A DNA stretch of 64,000 bases, taken from assembly GCF_047496725.1 (NCBI RefSeq), contig NC_132980.1, positions 9,530,572-9,594,571 of the forward strand, written 5' to 3'. The position numbers and the translations under genes are program-made. The stretch is from Anoplolepis gracilipes. Taxonomy: Eukaryota; Arthropoda; Insecta; Hymenoptera; Formicidae. This document shows positions 13,141 through 25,973 of this stretch, piece by piece. Below the pieces are notes generated by a model. The model saw only the letters and a list, made by a program, of their open reading frames with translations, made no database searches and was not told the origin of the DNA. The number at the start of each line of letters is the position of its first letter. Position 1 is the stretch's first letter.

Positions 13141-14420
13141 CTTTTATATATATGTATATATATTGATTCCTTTCATGCAGGGATTTATCGATATAAAATT
13201 ATTGTAGGGTAAATTAATACAATAATTAATATTATATATGTGTACCTATGATATCATATATTCATGTCTCGCTTATATAAAATGGACGTGTTGAGCCATG
13301 CAATTTATTTTTACCTGTAAAATCAACAGAATTCTTTTTAAAAAAGCGTGTTGCAAGGAACTGTAAAATTTTTTGGAGAAAACACTTTATCGAAATTCCG
13401 AAATTGGAAGATGCTAATTTCATAGACGTTTTATTTTAAATTAAAATACACCAGATGATAATATATACTACGCGTTTTGGAGTCTACAGTATTTGCGAAC
13501 TTTTTAGATAAATTGAAAAGTTCCGAATTGTAAATAAAACATTTTGTCCAAAAAATATAAAGTGGACCGTTTGCTATCGTGCGGTATATCCTTTGTATAC
13601 GATGTAGAATGGTATCGTTTGCTACCATGTGGAATTTTCGTTGCACTTGCCAATCCCGTGCTGTATGAATGAGTTTTGCAAGCAAAAATATAGATTCCGC
13701 TTTCATAGATGTTCTCCGTTATGCTTATAGAGAGATATGTATACTTGATTATATTATTAGACCGATTTTATAATTAGGTCGGTTTGCCAAATCGTTAAAA
13801 CTATGAATGCGTTATACAGTATTCGGGAAATCTCATCAAAGAGATGCTGCCTCTCAAAAATCAAAATGCGATGCGCTTTAGCAAAATTGAATTTAAATGA
13901 TGCGTTTACTATGTCAATTGAAATATAGCATAAATATAAAAAAGGTTGTATTTTATTTATTGATCTTTGTTACTATCGTAATAATATTTATTTTTATAAT
14001 TAATATAATCTGTTAATATTAATTTTTTAATCAATATAGTTTATTCACAATGTAGGTATGTACGATTGATAATGTTTTGTGCGCCAATACACGTGTACGA
14101 ACGCATTTCGTTGATCACTTTTTTTTTTTTTTTTTTATTTTTGTTAACGTGGTCAAAAAGTGAAGTTCTCGGTATAGGTCGACAAATTTACACTACGTCG
14201 GTGCCATAGGCGTTAAAATGCATCACTCCGGTCATCGGTTTATCGACAAAAATCGAACGTGCTAGCCATTGTTGCAACACGCTCGCATATTCGCTTCAAC
14301 ATCACCGGCACTTGACTCTTTACCCGTAAGCATTTTCTGCATCGTAGAATCCTTTTCAATTGATTTATGTAAATTACAAAATCGATAATATTTTTATTTA
14401 TTTATTTATATCGAAATTAT

Positions 14421-17099
14421 ATTTAATTAATTGCTATTATTGATAGCGTGATTATAGACTAATATTGTTTGAGTATTTTTCTTATTGTTAACACATTTTG
14501 AGGATACATTGAGTATAATGAAGTTCTCCTTCAAAGCACAAGAATTATAATTCTAGTCGATGTTACTCAGCTAGAGTTGCGAAACTAAACACAGACTTCA
14601 TCTCACGACTTCGTTCCATTTTCGTAAAATGGCAAAGTAGCAGAAGGCTAGTTTGAGGCGAAGTTTGCTCTTTGCATCGTAGGTTCATCAGCAAAACGTG
14701 TCTTAACAATAAAGATCGATATGCTTTATCTTTCTAGCTTAATTTCGCAAGATAAATTAAATACCTCTTTAACAGGAGAGTTTCTCTTGCGTGTAATATT
14801 GCAGTAATTGAAATGCGCACGCGTTCTTACTCAACCGGCAAAATTTCAGATATTTAGGGCATCGATCAGAATTTCGGGTCTCTACCTTTCATTTAACGGT
14901 GCGATATGAAAGTGCGCTCGTGAAATTTCGATTGCATAACTGATTACAGAACGGGATATCGATCTCCATCAGTGATTGTACAAAGTTGCCAGTTATGTGT
15001 ACTATAGAAAATACAGTTACTACATGTATTATAAAACGTAGTAAAATAATTCTTACAATCACTCGACATACCAGAGTACCCTCGCGTAACCGATCTCGTA
15101 AGCAATCGCCGTGATTTTTTTTTGAATAATCTTACAACTTACATACCGCGACTAATTATCCTAACTCGTCTAATTATGCATTCGGCATTCTCCTCGCTCG
15201 AGCGAGCGCGATTCAAAATCGAGCTCATTGAACTCCACAATGACATCACTTCCATCGCGACGAAATTCCGAAAGGTTCACCGAGACTCGGTCCAAATAAC
15301 GCGCGCCTTCGCTTTATGCGGAGGCGAATGCCGGCGCGGTGAACGCTGCATTCCTGGTCGAAAGATCGTAGTGCCGTTGCACGAATCTCATAGTGGCCAT
15401 TATGCTGGTCTCTTTTCCTATAAATGTGTGTGTACGTGTGTGTGTGTACGTATCTGTGTGCGCGAGAACATGCTTGTAAATTATTCGCAGTCGGCCGAGT
15501 CTCGCGCGACGATATTCTCTTATACCGCGAATGACAAACCGACGACAGGTGCTTTTAAACAACCGACCCGTCTTACGCGAGGTCGCTTCTCTCGCTCGCC
15601 AAAAACTCTTGCCATTTCTTGCGCGGCGCGCTATTTCTCTAGCCCTCACCCCTTCTTAACAAACTACGCCTCCGGCTTTTTGGGGACAACTTTGTCACGA
15701 CCGTATTATTTATCAACATGTCGAGACACACAAAAGTGTTGTATATAGGCGAGATTTTCATCGTTTCGGTGACACGTTTTCGTTGTTTTATCGCACCACG
15801 AGAAAGTGAAAACAGATCGCTATAGTCGATCGAAATAACCGATGTAGCGTCGTCGATGACGCGCGGACCGTCGTTTTTCTTCCGGAATTGCGACGAGAAA
15901 TCCGAGGCGCCGCGAGGCCTGTTTTTATCCGTGGTGTACAAACATCAACGGGGGTAAATAGCCTAGGGCGCGGCTCTCTTTGTCCACCTACGCGAGTTAT
16001 AGCGCCAAGTAGAGGAGGTACGTGCGACTGTAATTCACCCTGAGCCTCTGAGAGACGAGATTGCAGGCTGGAGAACCACCCGTGGTCGTCTATTTCGGTT
16101 TAGGAAGAAAAAGGAGAGAGATAGAAAGAGAGAGAGAGAGAGGAGAAAACAGGGGGGATCAGAAGGGTATACTTTTGGCAAATACTGCATGCCACAAAAT
16201 TTGCATCAACGACGATCGTTAATTTTGATTACATCTGCCCTTTTTTGTGATTTTTAACGCTGCATTAATGACATTATAAGCGATTCCTTTATGTAATGTT
16301 TAAAAAATACAATGATATTATTATTGATCCGAAAAAATAAATGTATATTATATTTTTTTTTTTTATTTATCAAACTTATGTTTGATCGAATTGACCTGAG
16401 GATTCTTTTTATATCGTTAGTCAACGAGTATGCAGGATATATCGTTGCAAGATTATTAAGTGACAGTAATTTGACAGTTAACGTTTGTTTCTCGCTTAAG
16501 TGGATTACAATTTGCATATTTGCGTTACGTACAGGCAACTCAATCGAGTAAACTGTAAAGTGTTTGCAGCTGGTAGAACTCTAATATTACGATCTAAAAA
16601 AAAGAGGCATAAACGTGCTTCGTGGCAATAAATTATAATTATTATAAATTAATTAATTCATAAATTAATATAGGGAACAAAATTAATATTAATTCGTCCA
16701 TTTAATCATTCATTTAATAATATCTACAAATTATTTATCCCGAGCTGGATAATATCCTTGTATGTTAAGCTACAGATTTATATCTCTCTTTTCATTTACA
16801 TATATTCGCAGATATATCTAAAATACATGTTTATCGATTTGAATGAACGGGTACTAAATGCCCGTAAAGTGGGACAAGGAAAAATTTTCAATCAGGCACG
16901 CGATCCTGCGTGCGGTTTGTGCGTGTTCTTTCGCCCGTATCGATAGTGATACGGGCTACGTTGACGTGTGTTACGCAAAAGTTAGCCCCTATGTCAACGA
17001 TCCATCGCGTGTGGTGTATAAAAGTACGTTTACACGTTGTAACCCAACGAAGGCACTAACTCCGAAATAGAGAGAGTTTAAGTTCGCGTTTCAATAAAA

Positions 17100-17102
<3 letters not shown>
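14421..17102. other. Non-coding interval, CpG-richer at about 15.1-16.1 kb
   Basis: A 208-codon plus-strand frame (15122-15748) is the longest not built on a long CT repeat. It begins at a non-ATG codon, crosses a TG repeat at about 15424-15460, overlaps a 111-codon antisense frame and shows no domain, so it is not called a gene. A short GA tract lies at 16126-16142. A TATAAAAG string is present at 17017-17024 with no coding sequence downstream. Confidence 0.5.
16933..16956 (+). other. Short perfect hairpin
   Basis: GCCCGTATC (16933-16941) and GATACGGGC (16948-16956) are perfect reverse complements around a 6-base loop. Flanks pair only poorly, so it falls short of a microRNA precursor. No T run follows directly. 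Function unknown. Confidence 0.5.

Positions 17103-17133
<31 letters not shown>
17103..17133. repeat. Poly-T tract (31 bp)
   Basis: Uninterrupted T run directly after an AATAAAA string at about 17092. No retroelement sequence recognised at either side. Confidence 0.95.
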
Positions 17134-18254
17134 CTTTTGTTTGAATAGATACTCTGTATACATGTGTCACAGGCTGCAAGAACATGCGTTTTAGTAAGTA
17201 ATCGCGAAATATGTTCACGAGGATAATACACTTTACGATAATGCGCGCCGGCTTTTCGACTTTTATCTACGAGCGACGACTTTTTAAAGTTTCCAAGTCG
17301 AGAATCCGGAATCGAAGATGTAGCTTTTGCGACTGCGTCACTGGACGGTTCTTTTTCGCGATTTGATCTTTTTGCCTGAAACTTACTTGTACGTAGCGCC
17401 CGAAACTTTTTCGCGAGAATAAATGAAGACGACGTTTCGAAAATTCAAATCTTGGCGATATCGATAGAAAATATCAAAAAATTAGAAATGAACGAAAGAT
17501 GTGATAGAAAGTATTTTTTTTCCCCCTTCTGCTAATATATCTCTCAAATTTCTGGAAACTAAAATATCGACTCGTGCAGTTGCTTCAACTAATATTTCGT
17601 TAGATCCATTTCACCGATTCGGATGCGCGCGGAAATGTGAACTTTATTGTAACATGAATCGAAAAAGTTTTGTCCGCGAGTTCGTCGCTATGTGTCTCTT
17701 TGGTGTTCCTAGGACAGAACTTGGATTGGATTAATACGGTGTCACAGGTCGTGAATTCTTTTTTTCTACCAAGTTCCCAGTTGTTTTTCTCATTCTTTTT
17801 TCTGCCCCGTTAAACCGAATAACAATGTTTGAACTCTTATAAAATCGCAAAACGAAGCATCCTTTTAGAGCTTGACCATAATTAAAACAGAGTTGGGTTA
17901 TGCAAGAATAATAGGTTGTTTTTCTCGACAGAATTCACGCTTATTTCTGATCCTCGAACATTTATACGCGCTCTCGTGTCTCTGTGAAACATCGAGCAAT
18001 TAGTGTGACCGTTAATCGTTGGCTCAGGGATTTCCACCATGTTTCCTCGAAAGTGGCGAAATCATCATTACCAAGTTGTTACAGCCGCGTCAGCGTATTA
18101 ATATTAATATTCAGCGGTCGCTTCTGCGCATGGTTAATCGCTTGTCAATATTTACTTTGACATATTGCACACATCTCGTGCACAGTTATTTGCCGATGGC
18201 TGTGTAGATCGCGGAAGACGAGAAACGTGCGCGCTTATATAGACATTATTTTGT

Positions 18255-18294
<40 letters not shown>

Positions 18295-20820
18295 ATTTGT
18301 TTTACGTAATACAACATAGAAATCGCAAATACTAGAAGCTCAACGAAAGAGAATGATAGATATTTCTTTGATGAACGAGCGTCAGTTATATTTTACAAAA
18401 GTTAATTCTCATTTTACAAAGGATTTTTCTGAATTGCGCGTCGAGCCTGAAATAGAAAAGCCTGTGTTTACTATTGATTTCCCATCTTTTCACAAACATA
18501 CTCCGCATATATTTCAATGTCATGGAAATGGAATAGCCGACGTCATTCTGCGCGCTTGAAAGTGAACAGGAGGGTAGCATCGTGTGTTTACACGCCAGAT
18601 ATTTGTCTTTCTATCTTCTGTGCGCGGAACAACATTGGCTGCATCAGTTCCATTTCAGATACTCTGACTAATTCTCTCATCTTTCTCGATAATCAGATCA
18701 AATTACATATTGAAAGGAATAGCCACTCGATCTTTGTCGGTTTATCAAACGACGGGCTTGCTCGGAGTATACATAATTTGCAAAGTAATATCGATAAATA
18801 AATGATAAAATCGAGCCGACGGGGCCCCATTACGACGGACACGAGCCATCTCCGGAGCTGAAGTTAGATGGGGTCAGTTTTCCCGGGTGTATACATCCAA
18901 CTTTGGGACAGCCTAATTAAACTATATTTAATTATAATTCCAGCGGATGCAACGTGTATCACACGGACATGAGTATCGGCTCGGGCATCGGCGCCCCGTA
19001 AATTTACTTTCTAATTCAAATGTTACGTTGATATATAATAATATCGGAAAATGAATTTAATATCCTCTTCTTGTTTTTGAAACGCGAGCCAGTTATCTTT
19101 TCATCTTCGTGCCTATCTTATCGTTAGATTTTTGTATCTTCGTCATTGATTATTCCAATGTCACTGTCTCGGCATTTGAGCCTCTTGGCGTTTTCCATTT
19201 AATTACCTAAAGTAAATTCGGCCGACTTACGTCGAGCGTGTTTCTATTTCGTTATCGTTCATCTCTGTATATCTTTGCTTCCACATTGACATCCGGCTCG
19301 CTCTCGGTTCAGGTCTAAATTAATCGTGAATTGAATGTCCGTTATATCTCTGACGTAGACACGCGTCAAGCGCTTCTGTTCGGCGGTCCGGTTAGATTGC
19401 TCCGAAATCAGCGAGCCAGCGAACCGGATGATTCGGATTCAGCATAAGTTACCGCCTGGTGGATATCCCTTAATTTTCGCGAACGAGCCAATGTTCGTCG
19501 CGACGCGCTTCCTGACATCAAAGCTTGATCCTATGACATCCATACACCATCAATCCGAAATGAGGTTACAATAGAACAAAGTTACTAGGTCTGGAATATC
19601 TTTCTTGCTGTATTTGTCTGTCAAAATTCGGCATTTAATCTTCTCGGTTTTCAATTTTCATTGCGAATACAATAAAAGATTTTATTTTATATATTTAAGT
19701 ACACAAGATTAGTTTAAAAATAATTTTTTATAACATTATGTTTTTATTACGCGGTAAAGAAAACGCAATTGTGGAATTTGAGAATATTATTTCTCTCTTT
19801 TTTTTCAATATATTATAAATTGCAATACCATTTATTATGTCCGCATTATATAATAAAGAAATAAGATAGAAAAGAATAATATATGTTTTAATTAGTTGTA
19901 AACAACGATTACTATTTTCTCTTCATTGTGATAACAGATAAACAAACTGATAATAAAAGGAATGAAGAAAATTTATTTAATTTCTTTATATTAATTTTTT
20001 TATCATAATGTTATGATAATAAAATAGATTAAAATTAAAGTACAAAACAACTTCATATTTTTATATTATATAGTAAAAAATAGAAAATATAATAATAGCC
20101 AGTATATTTCTTACATTAGAATTTAGATAATTTACAACAACTTACGCCTTCTCACTCAACTTGTCACAAATGATTTTAATTTTCACGTACGATAAAATAT
20201 ACAGTTCTAAGTTGCAAACTCACTTTGAATTAAATGAAAGTCGTTTTTGATTTTGGCAGAGATACGGCATTTTAAAGTATGATTTTCATTTAACAATTCA
20301 TTGTTGTAGCAAGCGCGCACGTTCATTTTTCGTCCGAAGCAAGGTCAAGGTTATACATTGTTCGGTGCTGCGAAACGAAATATTCAACTTCATTTCATAT
20401 AGAAAACAGACAAGCGATATATACTTATAAATGATGGACCACTAGAAATTCGACGCATTAGCGAGTTTATTCTTAAAGTTCAAACTGTGTCTGAATCGAT
20501 CTTTAATCATGTAGTTACCTACTAGCGTATACTAAATATGTACACAATGTAAACGAAGAAGGATAGCACAAACGATAAACCTTTTCCAATAATAATAATA
20601 ATAATTAATATTCGATCTATCCTAATCAAATTTCTATACAATAAAGTAAGTAGTAAAATAGTTTCAGCGTTGCAGAAAACGATGAAAACCAGTTGTGATT
20701 CTTATAAAACCTAAGAAGCCTGTATAAATTTATACATATATATATATATCAAAAGATATCTCCTCTCGAGATGTAAGCCTCTGTAACAGTTACATTACGA
20801 AAACAATATTGAATTCTAAA
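17134..20820. other. Non-coding interval
   Basis: No exon recognised. AT-rich at about 19.67-20.15 kb. A GC-richer stretch at 18820-19010 contains two TAATTA homeodomain-type cores (18914-18919 and 18929-18934) and is listed among the findings. Open frames are under 95 codons with no domains. Confidence 0.5.
18256..18292. repeat. (AT)n microsatellite
   Basis: Perfect AT repeat of about 37 bp. Confidence 0.96.
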
Positions 20821-20879
20821 TTTGCCAAAACTCATCCTTCGCTGTAGCTCGTCGTGGCTCGTGACGTACATATGTACAT

Positions 20880-21624
20880 ACGTTGCCGACCCGGAGCAGC
20901 CCGCTGATATAGCCAAGTAGTGGGGAATGCCGGTGGGGGAGTAGTAGTGGGGGAAGTGGTGGGGAGAGTCGACGCGCGCGGCCATGTGCTCGCGTCGTAG
21001 ACTCCCTCGATCAGTCGACGCCGCGCGCTTGTATCGGACACGTCTTGTCAAGAGGTATCTCCTCGCGTTTCGCGTAATCGGACGTGTTACATCGGCGATA
21101 CGAGCACATAGAGTACGGACATTAGTACACATGCACATACGGTGCGTGACATTCGGTGTGTCACGACACTAACAGAGAGCGCGGCATCAATCTTAATGCA
21201 CTTTCTCTAAGCGCACGCAGGCACGCGCGCGCGCGCGCGATGACGAGGTTAGCCGCGCGTAATCGTTTCTTACATCCTTCGCGCGTGTGACGTGTGTCTT
21301 TGTCACAAGGACTAAGGGACGTAGTTTTCGAAAGAAGACTCGTTTGTAGCAAAGTTTCGCTCCGATAGCGGACACAGAGTTGGCTTGGAAAATGTTAAGG
21401 TGATCCCGTTTTTCCTCTCGCTCTCCTCATCTTCCTCTGGTCACTTCGAGGAAAAGAAAAAGGAAAAAAAAACACACACACACAATCGTCCCGCGAGTCG
21501 GTCTTCTCGTCTCTGGTTTTTTCGATCGTTTTATTGATTCCGAAGTGGAATCGCCGCGAGAGTTGGACCGTGATCCTCGATCGATTTGCTGATCGCCGAT
21601 CGCGATTGAGAATTGCCGACCAGG
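20880..21624 (+). promoter_or_regulatory. CpG-rich promoter / 5' leader region of the 21.6-kb exon (candidate)
   Basis: GC and CpG content rise sharply here relative to the flanks, directly upstream of the only credible coding exon. An arthropod-type initiator match, ATCAGTC, has its A at 21013. A GGACAC string 24 bases further on resembles a downstream promoter element but is about 4 bases too close to be canonical. No TATA box is seen. If transcription starts there, the leader has three short upstream frames: 21131-21172, 21240-21290 and 21392-21403. Alternatively, a pyrimidine-rich stretch at about 21409-21437 followed by AG at 21449-21450 looks like a splice acceptor, so the coding exon might begin at 21451. 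The start site is inference. Confidence 0.35.
21221..21239. repeat. Alternating GC/CG tract
   Basis: Nineteen bases of strictly alternating purine-pyrimidine, mostly CG, in the leader of the 21.6-kb exon. Sequences of this type can adopt Z-DNA. It ends directly against a short upstream ATG at 21240. Confidence 0.85.
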
Positions 21625-21777
21625 ATGCATCACACGGCGCCTTGGTATCTGCCCTGGGGCTTGAAGCTGGTGCCGCTGCCGATTCCTCCGGGACACCCGG
21701 CCTCCGGCATCCCGAATCCCGCTGGTCTGCATCTGCTGGCGCCCTTGCCCGGAATTTATGCACCGGAACCACGTAAG
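21625..21777 (+). CDS. Candidate first coding exon, unrecognised proline-rich protein
   Basis: An open frame of exactly 51 codons from ATG 21625 to AAG 21777, closed by a strong donor (AAG|GTAAGC, phase 0). An in-frame TGA at 21607-21609 precedes the ATG with no other ATG between, and the start context has A at -3. The peptide begins MHHTAPWYLPWGLKLVPLP and ends YAPEPRK. It is rich in Pro, Leu and Gly, has no charged or hydrophobic run typical of a signal peptide, and looks like a disordered N-terminal tail. I do not recognise the family. A short N-terminal exon with no further exon in the following 42 kb would suit a regulatory gene with a very long first intron, but that is inference. A second donor (GTAAGG at 21773) would change the end. 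It could also be a chance frame. Confidence 0.5.
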
Positions 21778-21873
21778 GTAAGCCCCTCGCTTACCTTAGC
21801 GATTCACGTATCTCTTGTCGGGGCGACTTTGGAATTTCGTTCCACTGACATTCCTCTCGGGACACGATACACG

Positions 21874-21879
21874 TGTATG

Positions 21880-21917
<38 letters not shown>

Positions 21918-21920
21918 CAC
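21874..21920. repeat. Compound (GT)n-(AT)n microsatellite
   Basis: GT repeat running into a TA repeat and ending in ATACAC, about 100 bp inside the presumed intron. Confidence 0.93.
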
Positions 21921-23762
21921 ATTTCCGTGAGATAGAAACTGTTCTGTTGAAAGAATTACCGCGCAAAAATCGAATTAACTAGACTACTAGACTATGTAAA
22001 AGTTGGAAACTCGGTTCGGGTCCCTCAAGCGCGAGACAAGATCCAAGTTCGAATACATGATGCATTTCTGCATTCAGACTGCGAAGTTTTAATTTTACTT
22101 TGAGTCTCTCAAGTGTTCTCAAAGTTGGTTATCGCGCGTTCGTTTCTGTTCATTATCGGCGAACCAGTTGGCGTTCGTATTTCTCGCACAGGCTTCGTTC
22201 GTCGAAAACCGACGGAGTCGCGGTAATTGAAAAGTTACAAATGGTGTTTCGCGGAACCGGAACACCGTCTTTTCTTCTTCACGGAATCACCTACGAAACG
22301 TGGTAGAGCATACTTTATATTCGTCAATAAAATTTCACATATTTCCCAGGAGGGGATATGATTTATTTATATCTGATGATGCCGCGAATGATCTATATAC
22401 ATGTCGGAATAGAGATCGTTTATGAGCGATGATCGGTGATAGAACGGGTTACAGGCAATTGCATCGAGTGTTATGTGCGATGACGTGAGCAGCAAGACGA
22501 TGCGTTGCGTTCTTACTTCTTCGTGAATCACGCTGTTCAGTAATCGAGACATTGAATTGTCCTCTTTTAATCAAAACTTAAGGAAACTATAAATGAAATG
22601 ATAAATAGCCTTGATTTAAATGGAGCCATAATTAAAAGTTTATATCTGGGCGTTTTATTTTAATTTAAATTTCTATATATTTCATAAATTTAAAATTTTC
22701 TTTACATTTTTAGTCATAATGCACACAGAATGATGTTAAAATTGCATTAAGAAAGAAAGAAATTTTCATGTTTTATTACAATATATTTATATAATTATAT
22801 ATTATGTCATACACGCGATATATATCGAGAAGTAACATATAATGAATTCTATTATGTATGATATCTATTTATAAATAAATACATAATTGGATCTGTCTGC
22901 ATGCCAAAATTGATCCAATTATCTGTCTCTAGAGCGTTGCTATTCTAGGTAAAATCTAAATAATCTATGTGTAATAACACGAATCTAAAATAACCGACAA
23001 AATACTGGTCGCGTGTATTATAGGATTAATATGACAAGTATTTACGATACCCACGTACGTCGGCAAAAAGTCGGCAACCCTTTACCAGATCTTGGTTGTT
23101 GGAATTTATTTGCGATACGCGTCGGGATTAACGGAAAAGAGGCGCTGAATATTTTACGCTGTGTCGTGAATTATGAGTCGATATTCGAGGGAAGCAAAAA
23201 TTGGCCTGATATCGATGATAAGCGGGTCAATTTGTACGCGGCAACCTCCATCAAGTTGTATGATAAATGAATGTTCTTTCTCCTTCTCTTCTTTTGCTTT
23301 TATTTATTTAACAACTTAAAAAAAGAAATAAAACTAAATTATCCTCTCTATCTTTCTTTTTCTTAAACAAGAACTATAAATTCTATAATAAGAGACACGA
23401 AAACTTTCGCCAAGCGCGCGCTTTATCAAACTCGATATAGCTATACGTAAATCTCTTCCCACGTGTTCGACTCGTACTAATAGCCTCTTGATGCTGTCGC
23501 GGTTAAAACATGCGTTATTGGTGATCTTGATGGGAGAAAGAGTCTTTTTTCTTTTCATCGAAACCGTATGTCATTGCTCGGAAAATTCACTCAAAATTAT
23601 GGGTCGAATATTTTCTGTAATCTTCTCGTGTAGGAGAAACGTAACTCTATCTTATTTGTGAGTTTTCATATCGCGCTAACGTGGGTTAAATAAAGACGTC
23701 GCGACATCCGCGCACGGACCCGAGATAATGAAATTACCGGGGAAAAGGTGAATCTCCTCCTT

Positions 23763-23768
<6 letters not shown>

Positions 23769-23819
<51 letters not shown>

Positions 23820-23822
23820 TCT
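23769..23822. repeat. (CT)n-(CTAT)n microsatellite
   Basis: CT repeat of about 38 bp grading into three CTAT units and back to CT. Confidence 0.95.
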
Positions 23823-23918
23823 TTTTAGTGTCTTTATTTCTTCTCTCTCCGGACGAGCCGTTTAGGAGAACCGGTAGCGCTCTCTTAGAAGGAAATTTAT
23901 CGAGCAACGAACAAGTAC

Positions 23919-23939
23919 CGTCGTCGTCGTCGTCGTCGT
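23919..23939. repeat. (CGT)n trinucleotide repeat
   Basis: Seven CGT units; no coding frame supported through it. Confidence 0.9.
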
Positions 23940-25864
23940 ACGCTCCAACGACACGGTAAACGTTTTCCCGAGTGCATATCTATAATTTGACGAGCACTTT
24001 GCCGTCACTTGGCCGTATTCGCATTTGCGGCGGGCGCATTTTCCGAAGCAAACGTGCCCTTCTCTCCTACCCACTCGCGGCATTATCGTAATTTCGTGAG
24101 ATATAAAGTTACCGGGGGACGAGAAAGAAACTAACCGCGCAATAACGTCGACGAACGAACGAACGTCGAGGCTTATTTCACAGAGAGACTTTTAAGGGCG
24201 AACCTGGTACAATTACAATGAAATAAATTCTCACCGGGGGAGAGGTGTGTATACGTTGTAACGTTGTCGAACGGAAAAACGACGGCGCCTGCCGGCGGTT
24301 TCGATACGATATCTCTATTCCGCACGTATCGCGCTCGAGTTTTCCAAAATCTATCGCGCGGAACGCCTTTCGGAATACGTGGATCGCGTAGTCAAAATAT
24401 AAAGCATGCAGCGGAAACGGTCGCCAGACGTGTCGTTACGTCAGGCAGATATATGCACCTTGGACGACAAGTCACATGCACATTTGCGAGAAAACTCGGA
24501 GACCTTCGCACGCGCACAAACACATACACATAGATGACAGTTTACGAGCAAACAGGTGCGCTGCGGCTTTGACCGGTTCGGGAATTCTTTTGCCCTCCCC
24601 CTCTCTCGTTGTAGATGCCTACACACTCCATCAACTGTATTAATTGGATACGTCGTCGCTTATAAACACATTTGGGCCATCTCTCCTTTCTCGTGGTCGT
24701 TGACGAATAACACGATTTGATATTAAATATTATACGAGACATTTTTTTATTTCGATATTTCACTCATATTCATCTCTTTGATATCGATAATTTTGATTTC
24801 GCATATTTTACGTCGTCTGTGAGATTTCATATCACTCAATTTTCGATGTGTCCACGATTGACACGGTACCTTCGTAGTCTGATATATAATAACGTTTATA
24901 TTGCGAAAGCCGGACGGCAGTCGATCAGTGTGTGTCAATGATTTTTAATTCGCCGAGCGAAGCTGTAATTGAAAATATTTGGTTAGCATCGATTGCCTCC
25001 ACGAATTTTATACAATATCAGCAAATATTTTATTTATTTACAATCACGTTGAATCGTGATAATCGAGATACAAATATACGGGGATTTACACCGCTTTGCG
25101 GCTCTACACATCTTCGATGTAATTTGAATCGTGGCGAATGAAAATTGTCGCGACGTATCCTGTTGATTTATAATTTGTTTGTTTCGCCGTTATTACACGC
25201 TGACAATATTGTATTTGATACTCGTTGCTTTGCGCATTAAATAACAGGCATCAAATTGTTATCTTTATGATCATTCGATCGAACGTTACGTAAGCGCGTC
25301 TATTAGTTTCTATAGAGAACGTTTCGCAAAGCATGACGCTCACACACACCAGACGCTCCAGCTTTCTGTTCTCGAAAGAAGTTGAAAAAGAGTTTCTCTC
25401 TTCAAGAAGTTTTAATTTCAAGTCGTTTTCATAACTTCTGTATCTTCAGCGACTGGACACTCTGATTATTAATAAGTCTCTCTTTCGCGCGCGCGGATTA
25501 AAGTTTTCTCAAGATAGATATTAAATGTTAGAAAATGTTTCCATTAAATGTCCAGTCGTAAAGCTGGATTCAGGAGAGCTCTTTCAATTGTCGAGTTTCA
25601 AATGACTCAGTTAATCAAGCGCCCGATTAAATCCCCGTAGAACAAATAAATTTGGATGCAAATGTAATTTGCTCGACTATTTTCTTAAACGAGTATATAA
25701 CCTGTATATACTTTGCGCGTGCACCGCTGGTAATTTTACAAACGATAATATACGTTATAACGAGCGTTAAATCTCGATAGCCGAATTGTCGCGTAACGGA
25801 GAATCTGTCAATTGGATCTTTCCTCGCGTTAAATGACGAATCCGCACAGCGGCTCCACATACGT

Positions 25865-25933
25865 ATACACACACACATACACACACACACACATATATAT
25901 ATATATATTTATATATATATATATATATATATT

Positions 25934-25973
<40 letters not shown>

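Larger units (their letters stand above)
10460..14420. other. Strongly AT-rich block of about 4 kb
   Basis: Dominated by A and T with few CpG, in contrast to both flanks. It holds three AT-type microsatellite clusters and one CT tract (listed separately) and a run of 18 T near 14120-14137. The only frame above 90 codons is a minus-strand one at 13431-13706, which has no recognisable domain. No transposon ends or coding sequence recognised. Confidence 0.7.
21778..25864. other. Candidate start of a long intron; no further exon seen
   Basis: Begins with the donor GTAAGC. Frames of 60-105 codons occur but show no domains or paired splice sites. AT-rich at about 22.56-23.0 kb. CpG-richer at about 23.85-24.5 kb. 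Confidence 0.4.

Noticed and set aside
15122..15748. 208-codon plus-strand open frame
   Set aside because: Non-ATG start, crosses a TG repeat, overlaps a 111-codon antisense frame in CpG-rich DNA and has no recognisable motif.
17017..17098. TATAAAAG and an AATAAAA string suggesting a short gene
   Set aside because: Only about 70 bp lie between them, no coding frame of note is present, and both strings are expected by chance in AT-rich sequence.
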